A stretch of DNA of 64,000 nucleotides, from contig NZ_CP109013.1 of assembly GCF_036226745.1 (NCBI RefSeq), positions 8,122,001 through 8,186,000 of the forward strand, given 5' to 3'. Source of the DNA: Streptomyces sp. NBC_00683 (GTDB taxonomy: Bacteria; Actinomycetota; Actinomycetes; Streptomycetales; Streptomycetaceae). A program made the position numbers and the translations under genes. Below are positions 43,863 to 53,935 of the stretch, one piece after another. Position 1 is the first letter of the stretch. Each line of letters begins with the position of its first letter. The notes beneath the pieces were generated by a model. The model was not told where the DNA came from, did not search any database, and saw only the letters and a program-made list of their open reading frames with translations.

Positions 43863-45050
43863 TCAGTCGCGCAGGCAGAACCTCCGGTTCGCCACCCACT
43901 GGCCGAACCAGTCGCTCAGCGGAATGCTGATGCACCACTCGGATCCGTTGGTGTCCGGTGTGGGCACGGTCGGTGTGGGCTTGTCGGGCTTGGGCGTGCC
44001 GCTCGGCGCGGGTACGGGCGAGGTGGGATCGGCGGTCCCCGGCTTCTGGGTCAGCATCTCGCGGTACACCCGGGACGACTCGGGGTTCTCGGCGCACTGC
44101 CACACGCCGTGCGGGCAGTAGTCCGTGATCGTCTGGTACACCGGCTTGTGCTGGTCGATCCACTTCAGCATGCGACGCATGTACTGCGGGTTGTCGCCGT
44201 TGCGGAACAGGCCCCACTCCGGATAGGAGATCGGCTTGCCGCGCTCCGCGGCGAAGTCGACCTGCTTCTGCAGCCCGTACGGTTCGTTCACCTGCTCGTC
44301 GAAGGTCCGGGCCGGAGGCTGGTCGTAGGAGTCCATGCCGATGATGTCGACGACGTCGTCGCCGGGATAGCACTCGGTCCAGGGAACGGCGTCCCGCCCT
44401 CGGCTCGGGGCGAAGTCGAAGCGGAACTTCTGGCCCGGGACCGACCGCATCGTGGTGACGATGCGACTCCAGTACGCCTTCCACGCAACGGGATCCGGAC
44501 CGCAGCGGTGCGTGTACGTGGTGCCGTTCATCTCCCAGCCGAGGACGATCACCGTGTCCGGGATGCCCAGCAGGACCAGCCGGTCGGCCAGCTTGCGGAA
44601 GTGCTCGTCGAACTCTCCCCGGGCACCCGCCCGCAGGAGTCTGCGCACCTCCGCGTCCGGGACGCGCGCCTCGTTCCGCTCCAGCATCGGCGTATTGAGT
44701 ACGAACATCCGGTCCTCGGACGCCCGCCGCCAGGCACCCCACGCCGCGAGGAATCCGGGTCGGCCCTCGATGTTCTCCCACAGGTCGCCCGGCAGGTAGC
44801 TGTGCCCGACACGCAGCTCCGTCCCGCCGAGCCAGCGCGACAGCTCCGCCATCCGCCGGATGCCGTCGGGTCCGTAGTCCAGGTAGGCGCCGATCGCGGT
44901 GGTGTCGGCAGCCGGCGAGGAAGCAGGTGAAGCGCCCTTACCGGACTCGGAGTCCGCCCCGGTCCGCTCGGTGACGACCGCACCACCGACGAGGAGGCCG
45001 AGCACAGCCGTCCCGATGCAGAAACTGATGAGACGGCGCTGTGCGGGCAC
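43863..45050 (-). CDS. Secreted GH26-like glycoside hydrolase
   Basis: A 395-residue protein starting with GTG behind AAGGAGG, with an N-terminal signal/anchor (LISFCIGTAVLGLLVGGAVV). It has a TIM-barrel with probable acid/base Glu in VLGWEMNGT and nucleophile Glu in SYPEWGLF, as in GH26 mannanases. A Pro/Thr/Ser linker and a short Trp/Cys-containing C-terminal tail (EWCISIPLSDWFGQW) follow. It may cleave a surface polysaccharide; the nearby polymer operon is a possible partner. Confidence 0.8.
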   Translation of the reverse strand: MPAQRRLISFCIGTAVLGLLVGGAVVTERTGADSESGKGASPASSPAADTTAIGAYLDYGPDGIRRMAELSRWLGGTELRVGHSYLPGDLWENIEGRPGFLAAWGAWRRASEDRMFVLNTPMLERNEARVPDAEVRRLLRAGARGEFDEHFRKLADRLVLLGIPDTVIVLGWEMNGTTYTHRCGPDPVAWKAYWSRIVTTMRSVPGQKFRFDFAPSRGRDAVPWTECYPGDDVVDIIGMDSYDQPPARTFDEQVNEPYGLQKQVDFAAERGKPISYPEWGLFRNGDNPQYMRRMLKWIDQHKPVYQTITDYCPHGVWQCAENPESSRVYREMLTQKPGTADPTSPVPAPSGTPKPDKPTPTVPTPDTNGSEWCISIPLSDWFGQWVANRRFCLRD

Positions 45051-45164
45051 GGCTCCTCCTTGGGGTTTTTCGGCATACCTACGACGATCTCGACCCTAAG
45101 GAGAAACGCTCAACAATGGGCTGTGCGAGCGCTTTTGAGTAGGCCATTCGCGACATCCGGAGAA

Positions 45165-46454
45165 TCAGACCGGTCCATTCGGGTGACAATTGTCGAAGGT
45201 GAAGGGAAGTGAGCGGACGCGGTTGTCGAAATTCGAATCGACGAGGACCGGTTCGCCGACCGCCCGCACGTTCCCGAGCCGCGTGAGCAGTTCGTGGAAG
45301 AGCGCCTTCATTTCCAGCCGTGCCAAATGTGCTCCCAGACAGTGATGGGGTCCGCCCCCGCCGTATCCGAGGTGCGGATTGGGGGTGCGGGTGATGTCGA
45401 AGGCATCGGGGTCGGTGAATACCGAGGCGTCCCGGTTCGCCGAAGCGTAGAGAAGCATGACCTTCTCGCCGGGAACGAAGGTGCGCCCGCCGAGTGTGGC
45501 CTCGGCCGCGACCGTCCGGCGGAACTGGATGATCGGCGTCGAGTGCCGGACGATCTCGTCCACCGCGCCGTCGGCGTAGCGGTCGAAGTCGGACTCGAGG
45601 AGAGCGCGCTGCTCCGGGTGTGCGGTCAGCAGGAGCAGGCCGTGGGCGATCGCGTTACGTGTGGTCTCCACCCCCGCCACCAGCAACAGGGAGAAGAAGG
45701 CGCCGAGCTGACGCGAGGACAGTGCCTGGCCGTCGACGTCTGCGCGGACCAGGGCCGAGATCACATCGTCGGCGGGCCGGCGACGGCGTTCACGTGCGAG
45801 CTTCGCCATCACCATCTGCATACGGCCCAGGGAGCGCAGACCACGGCCGGGCACCCGCAGCCGTGCGCGGCCCCGGCGCCTGACGCCCACGTACTCCGAC
45901 GCCTGATCGATCTGGGCGGCGATCTCGGCGCGATGGTGGCCGGGGATTCCCATCAGGTCGCAGATGACCTCGAACGGCATACGGGAGGGAGCCGAGGGCA
46001 TGAAGTCGCCGGGGCCGTCGGCGATCATCTCGTCCACCAGCCGACGCGCGATGTCGCGGATGTTCTCCTCGGTGGCCGCGAGCAGCCTCGGAGTGAACGC
46101 ACGGGAGATGGTCCTGCGCAGCCCCGCGTGCTCGGCGCCGTCCATGTTGACCATGGAATTGCCGAACACCGCTTTGGCCCAGCGGGCCGGTTCCGGAGTG
46201 GTGACACCGGGCGCGCTCGCGAAGAGGTGCGGCTGCCGGCTCGCCGCCTTCACATCGGCGTGCCTCACCAGCGCGTGGAAAGGCGCGTGCGGGCCCGTAC
46301 GAGGGGTGAACAGGGCCGGCGCGTCGAGTTCCCGCAGCAGCGCGAACGCGGACAGCCGCTCGGGCCGGGGCAACTGCCAGAACGACGGGTCGGCCAGATC
46401 GACGTCCGCCGTCCTGCGCACGCGGCTCGTGGGTACCTGGGTCGGCGCGTTCAT
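45165..46454 (-). CDS. Cytochrome P450, CYP124/125/142-like
   Basis: A 429-residue P450. The I-helix has AGVETTRN, the ExxR is in EIVR, and the heme-binding loop is [18 protein letters not shown] with Cys372. The [18 protein letters not shown] segment and overall pattern match steroid/terpene-type actinobacterial P450s. The ATG at 46454 follows GGAGG. No redox partner is adjacent. Confidence 0.88.
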   Translation of the reverse strand: MNAPTQVPTSRVRRTADVDLADPSFWQLPRPERLSAFALLRELDAPALFTPRTGPHAPFHALVRHADVKAASRQPHLFASAPGVTTPEPARWAKAVFGNSMVNMDGAEHAGLRRTISRAFTPRLLAATEENIRDIARRLVDEMIADGPGDFMPSAPSRMPFEVICDLMGIPGHHRAEIAAQIDQASEYVGVRRRGRARLRVPGRGLRSLGRMQMVMAKLARERRRRPADDVISALVRADVDGQALSSRQLGAFFSLLLVAGVETTRNAIAHGLLLLTAHPEQRALLESDFDRYADGAVDEIVRHSTPIIQFRRTVAAEATLGGRTFVPGEKVMLLYASANRDASVFTDPDAFDITRTPNPHLGYGGGGPHHCLGAHLARLEMKALFHELLTRLGNVRAVGEPVLVDSNFDNRVRSLPFTFDNCHPNGPV

Positions 46455-46649
46455 GCAACCTCCGTGAGCTCGGAACGGCCATGCTGGCCCGCCGCGCGCT
46501 GCCGTCCGGGCGACACGGCCGGACGGACCGGAAAAGTTCCCACGGTCGCGTGATTCGCGCACGACGAGAACCGTTCACGCGCCGCCTCGTTGTCAACTTC
46601 GAGAGAGAAGACACCTCGGAAGAGTGGACGAGAGGCAGGAAGACAGATC

Positions 46650-47168
46650 ATGGATCCGACCACCGGCACGAGCGGCGCCCGGGCCGCCAGGAAGAGCCCG
46701 GCCCGCCGCGTCGTGCTGCGCGCCGCCTTCACGGCGAGCGTGATCGCCGGGACGGGCGGCGCGCTCGCTCCGATTCTCGTGACAGACCGGGAGTCCCGGG
46801 CCGGCGCCACGGATGACCGGCCCCCCGCCACGGAGGCAGAGACCCGCACCGGCGGGCGAGGGCGCCCTCCCGGGCCCGAGCGGTTCGCCGAGATGTACCG
46901 GGGCCGTGACATCCGCGGGACGGCGACGGCCCTGGTGCCTGCCGGCGGCGAGGCGCCCACCGGCCGGACCGGTGCCGTGGCCGCGATCGCGGACACGCAG
47001 GTGAGCATCGACGGCAGAACGCTGCATGTGATGAGGCGCTCCGACGGGAGCTACCTCAGCACGGTCAACCACTACGAGTCGTTCCCGACACTGCTCGAGA
47101 CGGCCCGCGCGGCGGTCGACGAGATCGGCACCGCCCAGCTGGCCAAGGCCTCCCCGCACACCATCTGA
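46650..47168 (+). CDS. melC1: Tyrosinase cofactor (copper chaperone) MelC1
   Basis: A 172-residue MelC1-type protein with a twin-arginine-type signal (RRVVLRAAFTASV). The conserved late domain has FAEMYRGRDI, VSIDGRTLHVMR and VNHYESFPT with the tyrosine thought to enter the tyrosinase site. It loads copper and carries tyrosinase out by the Tat pathway. The ATG at 46650 precedes the signal; ends 20 bases before melC2. Confidence 0.9.
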   Translation: MDPTTGTSGARAARKSPARRVVLRAAFTASVIAGTGGALAPILVTDRESRAGATDDRPPATEAETRTGGRGRPPGPERFAEMYRGRDIRGTATALVPAGGEAPTGRTGAVAAIADTQVSIDGRTLHVMRRSDGSYLSTVNHYESFPTLLETARAAVDEIGTAQLAKASPHTI

Positions 47169-47188
47169 ACCACGAAGGACGAGCACGG

Positions 47189-48049
47189 GTGTACAGCCGC
47201 AAGAATCAGCGCAACCTCACACGCACGGAGAAGAAGCGCCTGGTCGGTGCGATCCTGGAGCTCAAGCGCTCGGGACGGTACGACGAGTTCGTCGACCTGC
47301 ACCGGGAGTTCTACGTCACCGACGCCGAGAGCCGGCCACGGCCCGCTCATATGACCCCGTCCTTCTTCCCGTGGCACCGCAGGTACCTGCTGGAGTTCGA
47401 GAAGGCCCTGCAGGCCGTCGACCCCGGCGTGTCGATCCCGTACTGGGACTGGACGCGGGACAACACGCCGGCGTCCTCCCTCTGGGCGGAGGACTTCCTC
47501 GGCGGCAACGGGAGGTCCGGGGACCGGCAGGTCATGACAGGGCCGTTCGCGTACCGGGAGGGAAACTGGCGCATCAGCGCGGGAGTCACCGACGACCACT
47601 TCCTGCGCCGGAACTTCGGCCGCCCCTCCGCGCCGGTCACCCTGCCCAGCAAGGCCGATGTGGACCGGGCGCTGAGCGACCCGGTCTACGACACCGCGCC
47701 GTGGAACAGCGTCAGCACCACCGGCTTCCGGAACAGGATCGAGGGCTGGGGGATCAGAGGCGGACGAGGGGTGGCCAACCACAACCAGGTGCACCGGTGG
47801 ATCGGTGGCTCGATGGGGGGTGCCGCGTCGCCCGACGACCCGGTCTTCTGGCTGCACCACGCCTTCATGGATCTGCTCTGGACACGATGGCAGAAGGCGC
47901 ACCCGCGCTCCCGCTACCTGCCGGGCCGCGGACTCCCGGCCGGCGATCCGCAGCGCGACCGGGTCTTCGCCCTCGACGAGCCGATGCCCCCCTGGGACGT
48001 GGCGCCCGCGAAGCTCCTGGATCACAGCCGCCTGTACCGCTACGTCTGA
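47189..48049 (+). CDS. melC2: Tyrosinase MelC2
   Basis: A 286-residue type-3 copper oxidase. CuA ligands are His38 (DLHREF), His54 and His63 (AHMTPSFFPWH), and CuB ligands lie in VANHNQVH and WLHHAFMD. It has no signal of its own, as expected for export piggybacked on MelC1. It converts tyrosine to DOPAquinone, giving melanin. The GTG start has GAAGGA upstream. It is fairly divergent from the classical MelC2 N-terminus and could be the melD-type paralogue. Confidence 0.92.
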   Translation: MYSRKNQRNLTRTEKKRLVGAILELKRSGRYDEFVDLHREFYVTDAESRPRPAHMTPSFFPWHRRYLLEFEKALQAVDPGVSIPYWDWTRDNTPASSLWAEDFLGGNGRSGDRQVMTGPFAYREGNWRISAGVTDDHFLRRNFGRPSAPVTLPSKADVDRALSDPVYDTAPWNSVSTTGFRNRIEGWGIRGGRGVANHNQVHRWIGGSMGGAASPDDPVFWLHHAFMDLLWTRWQKAHPRSRYLPGRGLPAGDPQRDRVFALDEPMPPWDVAPAKLLDHSRLYRYV

Positions 48050-48060
48050 GCGGCGGGATC

Positions 48061-48114
48061 CGGCCCGGCCGCGGAAACGGCCGGGCCGCTCCTCCCGGTG
48101 GGGAGGAGCGGCCC
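48061..48114. terminator. Overlapping terminator hairpins after the tyrosinase gene
   Basis: Stem one pairs 48061-48071 with 48078-48088; stem two pairs 48083-48095 with 48102-48114. They share bases, so only one forms at a time. Between convergent genes. Confidence 0.7.
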
Positions 48115-48134
48115 GGCGGCGTACGGCGTGGAGA

Positions 48135-48416
48135 TCAGTGGCCGTAGCCGTAGTCACCCTTGTCCTCGTGGCTGTCCGACACGTTCGCGCAGGTGTTGCC
48201 GAAGGCCGGGTTGAGCAGCGCGATGACGTTCACGGTGTTGCCGCAGACGTTGACCGGGATGTGAACGGGCACCTGAATGGCGTTGCCCGAACCGACACCG
48301 GGGGAGTGGGCGGCGACGGCCTCCGCGCCGGCGTCGGCGGTAGCCAGGCCGGCACCGCCGGCGATCAGGGCACCGGTACCTGCCATGACAGCGGCTACCT
48401 TCGAGATGCGCGACAT
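48135..48416 (-). CDS. Short chaplin
   Basis: A 93-residue secreted hydrophobin-like protein. A signal peptide ends near ATA. One chaplin domain follows (SPGVGSGNAIQVPVH ... VCGNTVNVIALLNPAFGNTCAN), with its two cysteines, as in ChpD-H. An acidic/Gly-Tyr-His tail follows. It assembles amyloid fibrils coating aerial hyphae and spores. Start with AAGGAGAACAG upstream. Confidence 0.93.
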   Translation of the reverse strand: MSRISKVAAVMAGTGALIAGGAGLATADAGAEAVAAHSPGVGSGNAIQVPVHIPVNVCGNTVNVIALLNPAFGNTCANVSDSHEDKGDYGYGH

Positions 48417-48525
48417 CTGTTCTCCTTGAGAGGGTCGAGCCGGCTGCAGAACGTGCGCCGGCATGCCCTGACAACGCGAAAATCGACAGACGGTAACGGA
48501 TCGGATCAAAAGTCGTAATCCGCGG

Positions 48526-49692
48526 TCATCTCCGGCCGATGGCGGAGAGGCCCCCGGCAGGCAGAGAGCTCAGCCTGCTGTGCCAGTCACGTGCGGCGGG
48601 AAAGCGGTTCTTCACGGCTTCCGCGGCCCTGTCCCGCGCCACCACCTGCGACTCGCGCAACCGGAGCAGCGGTTCCAGAGCGGAGCGGGCGAGCAGGAGG
48701 CGCTGGTTGACGACCGGAACGGGTTCCCAGGTGTTCTTGTACTGCTCCGAGCCGCGCAGCAGACTCAGCACACTGCGTCCCGTGTCCGCCGCCTGCTGTG
48801 CCGCCTCGCGCAGCAGCATCACCGACACGTCCACCTTCTTGTCCCGGAGCCCGGGATCGGCTCCGTACAGATAGGCACCGGCCAGATGCGCGGACCTGAG
48901 CGACAGGTCGGCGGCCACCACATCGCCGTCGAGCACGAACTCCGTCAGCGACGCCTCGCCGTCGCGGACCATCCGGCGGGTCGCACGCACCAGATGCGCG
49001 GAGAAGCGCGGCCGCAGGTGCTCGGGGTTGATCCCACGGCCGCGCCACTGGCGCTCGTGCAGCCGCACCAGGGTGTCGACCGCGTCCGCCACGCGGTGCT
49101 CGGGCGCGGGGCGGCACTCGATCCGCAGAGCGTCCAGCTTGCGCAGCTTGGACCGGGCGCGCTGGGCACGCGAACCGGGCATCCGTGAAAGGAGCGCGCC
49201 GATGGGCTCGGCGGGGAGTTCCATGCAGGTCGAGTCCGTGAGCCTGCTCCTGGCGCCCGACCAGTTCTCGTACAGCAGCTGGGCCGAGGCGTCGGGCCGC
49301 ACCTCCCGCAGATCGATCACTGTGTGGACGGCGGCCCGTTCGAGTCCGCGCTCCAGGGCCATGACCGCGCCCTTCGCCTCCTCGTCGTCCACGAGGATGT
49401 CGAAGAAGTCGGAGATCGCCCCGCCCATGGGCACCAGCAGGGGCAGCGGGCGGTGTACGAGCATCAGGGGAGCCGCACCGATCAGCCGCCCGTTCCGCCG
49501 GGCCAGTACGACGCGGAGCCTGCCCGGTGCCCCGTAGGACAGCCACCACGAATGCAGCCAGGCGTGGCTCTGGAAGGGCGTGGCGGTCGAGCAGCGGCGG
49601 TGCAGGGCGTCCCATTCCCCGGAGAGTCCGGTGAACTCGCCCAGGTCGCGGCAGAGGGTGACGGTGAGGCGCCCGTCCAGGTCGACGGTCAT
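48526..49692 (-). CDS. GNAT-like CelD/BcsL family acyltransferase
   Basis: A 388-residue protein of the GNAT-superfamily CelD group (PFQSHAWLHSWWLSYG near the start; LHERQWRGRGINPEHL, SLTEFVLDGDVVAADLSL and YLYGADP in the C-terminal domain). Members are linked with cellulose or exopolysaccharide biosynthesis. It is the last gene of the polymer operon and overlaps the Wzz-like gene by ATGA. It could acylate the polymer. Confidence 0.8.
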   Translation of the reverse strand: MTVDLDGRLTVTLCRDLGEFTGLSGEWDALHRRCSTATPFQSHAWLHSWWLSYGAPGRLRVVLARRNGRLIGAAPLMLVHRPLPLLVPMGGAISDFFDILVDDEEAKGAVMALERGLERAAVHTVIDLREVRPDASAQLLYENWSGARSRLTDSTCMELPAEPIGALLSRMPGSRAQRARSKLRKLDALRIECRPAPEHRVADAVDTLVRLHERQWRGRGINPEHLRPRFSAHLVRATRRMVRDGEASLTEFVLDGDVVAADLSLRSAHLAGAYLYGADPGLRDKKVDVSVMLLREAAQQAADTGRSVLSLLRGSEQYKNTWEPVPVVNQRLLLARSALEPLLRLRESQVVARDRAAEAVKNRFPAARDWHSRLSSLPAGGLSAIGRR

Positions 49693-50366
49693 CGCACGAG
49701 CTCCCGTTCGTCGGCCGGGAGCGGACCGCCCGCCTGGGCGGGAGCCGGCACCTGGGCGGGGACACCCCGGTTACCCGGGCGGGGCCGTACGAGGAGGACC
49801 AGGCCGCCGATCAGCCCGCCCGCGCTCGCACCCACGGCCGTGCCGAGGGGCACCGAGGGGGACACCGGTTCCGCCGAGGGCACGGCGTGCGAGAACTTGA
49901 GGAGTTTCACCCCGGTGTCCTTGGCGACATGACCGCTGCTCACCACCACGGCCTCGGTGACCGCGTTGGCGATGTCAGCGGCCCGTCGCCGGTTCTCCGA
50001 CGTTCCGGTGATCGCGATCATGGGCGAGTCGGGGGAGGTCTCGGAGCGTACGTGGGTGCGCAGTTCCCGTACCGGCTCGCCCGCGGCGCCGCGGGCGTAG
50101 ACCAGGGTCGCCTCGCTCGTGGCCAGGCGGCCGTACGACTGGGCGTAGCCGAGCGCGGCTGCCGGGTCGACGCCCTTGTCGGCCGCCACCATGGCGTAGC
50201 TGGTCGCCGAGTACTCGGTCGGGGCGAGCAGTCCGTAGGACAGCCCGGACGCCGTTCCGAGCAGGATGCAGGCGGGCAGGGGCCACCAGTGGGGCAGTGC
50301 GGACTTGGGGCGGAGTCTGCGGAACCGTCCGCGGGCGGCCGGCTGCTGCTCGGGCGACTCGGTCAT
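49689..50366 (-). CDS. Wzz-like polysaccharide chain-length protein without kinase domain
   Basis: A 225-residue protein with two membrane helices (about 27-47 and 178-200) and a Wzz-type extracellular segment (PTEYSATSYAMVAADKG). It lacks the BY-kinase domain, and the C-terminal tail is short and Pro-rich. Its ATG overlaps the preceding GT4 stop. It should set chain length of the polysaccharide. Confidence 0.8.
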   Translation of the reverse strand: MTESPEQQPAARGRFRRLRPKSALPHWWPLPACILLGTASGLSYGLLAPTEYSATSYAMVAADKGVDPAAALGYAQSYGRLATSEATLVYARGAAGEPVRELRTHVRSETSPDSPMIAITGTSENRRRAADIANAVTEAVVVSSGHVAKDTGVKLLKFSHAVPSAEPVSPSVPLGTAVGASAGGLIGGLVLLVRPRPGNRGVPAQVPAPAQAGGPLPADERELVR

Positions 50367-51529
50367 GAGTGTGCTCTCCAGGTCGAAGGGGCGGTGTCGA
50401 GGGCGTGCGCGTAGACATCCATGAGGCGTTCGCTGCTGAGCCTGATGTCGTACTGGTCCACGGCCGGGGGCGGCGGCAGTCTTCGTACGCCGCTCTCCAT
50501 CCGGTGGCGCAGCGCGGCCGTCAGCTCGTGCGTGAGATCGGCGGGAGAGGAGAGGGACCCGGCGTCGCCGATGCGGGTGGCGCCCGGTGCCCGGCCGGCC
50601 GGGAGGTCCTCGATGGCGGGACAGGCGCTGTGCACGACGGGAAGTCCGGCGGCCAGGGCCTCGACGGCCGCCAGCCCGAAGGTCTCCTCGCGGGACGCCG
50701 AGACGAAGGTGTCCATGGCCGAGAGCACCGCGGGGATCCCGGGGCCCGCCGTGCCACCGTCCGTGTCGCACTCGCCGAGGAGACGGACCCGTTCGGCGAT
50801 CCCGAGCCGGGAGGCCAGGGCGCGCAGCGAGCCGGCCTCGGGTCCGTCCCCGGCCAGTACCAGCCAGGCGCCCGGGAGCGCCGCAACGGCACGGATCAGT
50901 ACGTCGAAGCGTTTGCCGGGCACGAGCCTGCCGACGCCCCCCACCACGAAGGCGTCGTCGGGGATACGGAGCAGTGCGCGGGTCGCACGGCGCTGACCGC
51001 TGTCGAAGCGGAAGCGGGCCGCGTCGATTCCGTTGGGCACGGTGTGGATCCGGGCGGCCGGCACGCCCCAGTCGAGCAGGCGGCCGGCGATGGTGGGGGA
51101 GACGGCGACCGTCGCCGCCCCGAGGCGCTCGGTGCGCAGGTACAGGGCCCGGGTGCCGCGGGTGAGCGGCCGCCCCTCGATCTCCGCATGCCCCAGGGAA
51201 TGCTCCGTGGCGATCGTGGCACGCGTGGTCCCGGCGAGCCGGGCCGCGATCCGCCCGTAGACGCATGCCCGGTACAGATGGGTGTGCACGAGGTCGTACG
51301 CGCCGCGGCGGATGAGCCTGGCCAGCCTGGGCACGGCGGTGAGGTCGCGGTTGCCGTTCATCCCCAGGTGCCCGACGCGGATGCCGTCGGCACGCAGTCC
51401 TTCGGCGACCGGTCCGGGGTTGGTGAGCGTCACGACGTCGCAGGGCACCGGCAGATGACGGAGCAGCAGACGCAACTGCTGCTCCGCGCCGCCGACACCG
51501 AGGCCCGTGATGATGTGCAGGGCCTTCAT
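50363..51529 (-). CDS. GT4-family glycosyltransferase
   Basis: A 388-residue GT-B glycosyltransferase (GLGVGGAEQQLRLLL; VHTHLYRACVYG; VPNGIDAARF; GRLVPGKRFDVLI; the E-x7-E motif in SREETFGLAAVEALA). Adds a sugar to the lipid-linked repeat. Coupled at both ends within the polymer operon. Confidence 0.88.
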   Translation of the reverse strand: MKALHIITGLGVGGAEQQLRLLLRHLPVPCDVVTLTNPGPVAEGLRADGIRVGHLGMNGNRDLTAVPRLARLIRRGAYDLVHTHLYRACVYGRIAARLAGTTRATIATEHSLGHAEIEGRPLTRGTRALYLRTERLGAATVAVSPTIAGRLLDWGVPAARIHTVPNGIDAARFRFDSGQRRATRALLRIPDDAFVVGGVGRLVPGKRFDVLIRAVAALPGAWLVLAGDGPEAGSLRALASRLGIAERVRLLGECDTDGGTAGPGIPAVLSAMDTFVSASREETFGLAAVEALAAGLPVVHSACPAIEDLPAGRAPGATRIGDAGSLSSPADLTHELTAALRHRMESGVRRLPPPPAVDQYDIRLSSERLMDVYAHALDTAPSTWRAHS

Positions 51530-52305
51530 CGGGTCCCCCCGGCGGGGACGGGCGCGGGGGCGGCGCCGGGGCGGTGGCGCAGCCGGTGCCGCAGCTCCTT
51601 CGCGCGCAGCCGGGTGCCCCGGTCGGCGTGGCTGATGTGCGTACGGGGCAGGGCCAGCGGTCCGATCAGGGGACCGGGGCCGAGCGCGCAGCCGTAGCCG
51701 TACCCCGCGTCCCGGACCGACGCCAGCACCCGCCGGTCGGCCGTGCCGTACGGATAGCAGAAGCCGGCCGGAGCGGTCCCCGTGATGCCGCGGATCGCCT
51801 CCCTGCTGCCGTGCGTCTCCACACGCAGCTCCTCGTCGCTCAGCGCCGTCAGGTCCAGGTGGCGCATGCCGTGCGAGCCGACTTCCAGCCCCGCGTCCGC
51901 GACGGCACGGATGCCGTCCTCGGACAGCAGGGGCTTCCGGGGGCCGAGCGGATCCCATGCGTTGGATCCGCCCGTCCGGCCGGGCAGGACGAACACCGTC
52001 GCCGTGAAGCCGTGGCCGAGCAGTACCGGGAGCGCTTCGTGGAGGAAGTCGGCGTACCCGTCGTCGAAGGTCAGCCCGACCAGCCCGCGGCGGCCGGAGG
52101 CGTGTGCGCGCAGGAGCGCCCCGACCCCCACGCCGGTGAGGCGGCGACGGCGCAGCCAGGTCAGCTGCTGGTCCAGGCGGTCGGCGGAGACGGTGATGCC
52201 GTACGGATCGTCCGTGGGGTCGCTCACCGAGTGGTAGGTGAGAATCCACGGCTGAGGTCGGAGAACGGACGGGACGGCGGCGTGTGCCGATGTGTCAGCG
52301 GCCAT
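51526..52305 (-). CDS. Polysaccharide deacetylase (CE4/NodB)
   Basis: A 259-residue cytoplasmic-looking NodB domain: ILTYHSVS, LTFDDGYADF with metal-binding Asp, and GSHGMRHLDL with the His residues. It would N-deacetylate amino sugars of the polymer or its lipid-linked precursor. No signal peptide, so it may work on the inner face. Its start overlaps the end of the flippase gene by 11 bases. Confidence 0.87.
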   Translation of the reverse strand: MAADTSAHAAVPSVLRPQPWILTYHSVSDPTDDPYGITVSADRLDQQLTWLRRRRLTGVGVGALLRAHASGRRGLVGLTFDDGYADFLHEALPVLLGHGFTATVFVLPGRTGGSNAWDPLGPRKPLLSEDGIRAVADAGLEVGSHGMRHLDLTALSDEELRVETHGSREAIRGITGTAPAGFCYPYGTADRRVLASVRDAGYGYGCALGPGPLIGPLALPRTHISHADRGTRLRAKELRHRLRHRPGAAPAPVPAGGTR

Positions 52306-53935
52306 GAAGGAACCTCTGTCGGGTGAGAGCCAGCAGATGAACGACTTCGGGAGCTCTGAGGGCAAGTCCGGTGAGAAGGAAGGCCGCCGGGACGAGGACA
52401 CAGCCGGCCGCCAGGCTGAGTGCCGGATGGCCGATCGCCGGGGCGGCCGCCCAACCCGCGGCCCCGGCGACCGCTGCCGCGGCCGCGGGCCGGCCGAGGG
52501 AGACGGCGACGGCGCGGACCCGGATGGCGACCGCGCGCGAGCCCAGCCCCAGGAGCAGCAGCAGCGCGGCCGTGCTGATGCCGACGGCGTTCGCCGCCGC
52601 GATGCCGTTGACGCCGAACGGGCCGGCCAGGGCCAGACCGGCCCCCGTGGTGACCAGCAGCCCGGCGCCCATCGCGCAGACCGGGTACCAGGTGGGCTTT
52701 CCGGCGGAGAAGAACGGCCTGCACAGCGTTCCGACCAGGGTGTGGCCGAGCAGCCCGAGTGCGTAGATCCGCATCACCCCGGCAGTGGCCGCGGTGTCCT
52801 GGGCATCGAAAGCGCCGCGCTGGAAGAGCACTTCGACGATCTGGTGCGCGTAACCGAGCACCATCGACGTGCCCAGCAGGACCACCGTCCCGGCCAGGGC
52901 GAGATCGCGCTCGACCCGTCGGCGGGCGCCGTCCTGGTCCCCGGCCGCCATCGCCCGGGCGACGACCGGGAAGGTCACCGTACAGATCATCATGGACAGC
53001 ACCATCGGGAGCTGCGCGACCTTCTGGGCGTAGTTGAGATGGGAGATGGCCCCGTCGGACAGGGACGAGGCGAGGAACCGCTCGACGAACACCTGCGACT
53101 GACGGCCCACCACGAACAGCACGACGGGCGCGAGGACCGTGGCGCCCAGGAGCGGGGAGAGTCCCTCCCGTGCCGGGCGCGGCCCGTCGGCGCGTGGCAC
53201 CCGCCGCCGCAGCAGCCGTGCGAACGTGGGCAACTGGGTCAGGATCATCAGCACACTGCCGACGGCCACCCCGGCCGCCGCGGCGCGCACGCCCCAGACG
53301 GAGTGCAGTGCGAGCGTCATGCCGATGATGCCGATGTTGTAGGCGATGTAGACCCCGGCCGGGGCCAGGAAGCGCCCGTGCGCCCGCAGGGCCGCGCTGA
53401 AGTACCCGGTGACGCCGAAGGTGAGCACCGTGACCGCTGTCAGACGGGTGCATTCCACGGCCAGTCCGGGATCGCTCAGACCCGGCGCCAGAATCCTGAC
53501 GACCCACGGAGCTCCCAGGACCAGCAGGGCACCGGCACCGGCCAGTGAGGCGAACAACCGGGGAAAGGTGTCCGCGACGAGTGCCCGTACGGGATCGTCC
53601 GATTGTCCGTCCGCAGCAGATCCAGCGGCGCGCCGGGCCAGCGCATGGCTGAAGGCAGGGACGAGCAGCAGGGCCATCCCGTCCTCGATCAGCAGCGTGG
53701 CCGCCATCTCGGGCACGGTCCAGGCGATCAGGAACGCGTCGCTGGCATGGCTCGCGCCGAAGAGCCGGGCGATGGCCTGGTCCCGCACGAGCCCCAGCAG
53801 GGAGGCGATCACGGTCAGCCCGGCGGCACCGGCGGCCGCCCGGGCGAGGAACCGCCCCGGCCCCGGCGGAGCTTGGGGCGCGGATGTCCCCGGACCCTTC
53901 GCCTGCTCGGCCGTCGCCGCAGAGACCCGGCTCAC
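52295..53935 (-). CDS. MurJ/MviN-type lipid flippase
   Basis: A 546-residue MOP-superfamily protein with about 14 membrane helices (LTVIASLLGLVRDQAIARLFG; LPMVLSMMICTVTFPVVARAMA). The GTG at 53935 overlaps the stop of the polymerase gene. In this operon it most likely flips the lipid-linked polysaccharide unit (Wzx role) rather than being the housekeeping MurJ. Confidence 0.88.
   Translation of the reverse strand: MSRVSAATAEQAKGPGTSAPQAPPGPGRFLARAAAGAAGLTVIASLLGLVRDQAIARLFGASHASDAFLIAWTVPEMAATLLIEDGMALLLVPAFSHALARRAAGSAADGQSDDPVRALVADTFPRLFASLAGAGALLVLGAPWVVRILAPGLSDPGLAVECTRLTAVTVLTFGVTGYFSAALRAHGRFLAPAGVYIAYNIGIIGMTLALHSVWGVRAAAAGVAVGSVLMILTQLPTFARLLRRRVPRADGPRPAREGLSPLLGATVLAPVVLFVVGRQSQVFVERFLASSLSDGAISHLNYAQKVAQLPMVLSMMICTVTFPVVARAMAAGDQDGARRRVERDLALAGTVVLLGTSMVLGYAHQIVEVLFQRGAFDAQDTAATAGVMRIYALGLLGHTLVGTLCRPFFSAGKPTWYPVCAMGAGLLVTTGAGLALAGPFGVNGIAAANAVGISTAALLLLLGLGSRAVAIRVRAVAVSLGRPAAAAAVAGAAGWAAAPAIGHPALSLAAGCVLVPAAFLLTGLALRAPEVVHLLALTRQRFLHGR

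Noticed and set aside
45165..48416. P450, tyrosinase and neighbours as part of a secondary-metabolite cluster
   Set aside because: No core biosynthetic enzyme (PKS, NRPS, terpene synthase, RiPP precursor) is present; the genes are separately oriented and individually common.
52295..53935. Housekeeping MurJ of peptidoglycan synthesis
   Set aside because: It sits inside a polysaccharide operon between polymerase and deacetylase genes, so a Wzx-type role is more likely; not excluded by sequence.
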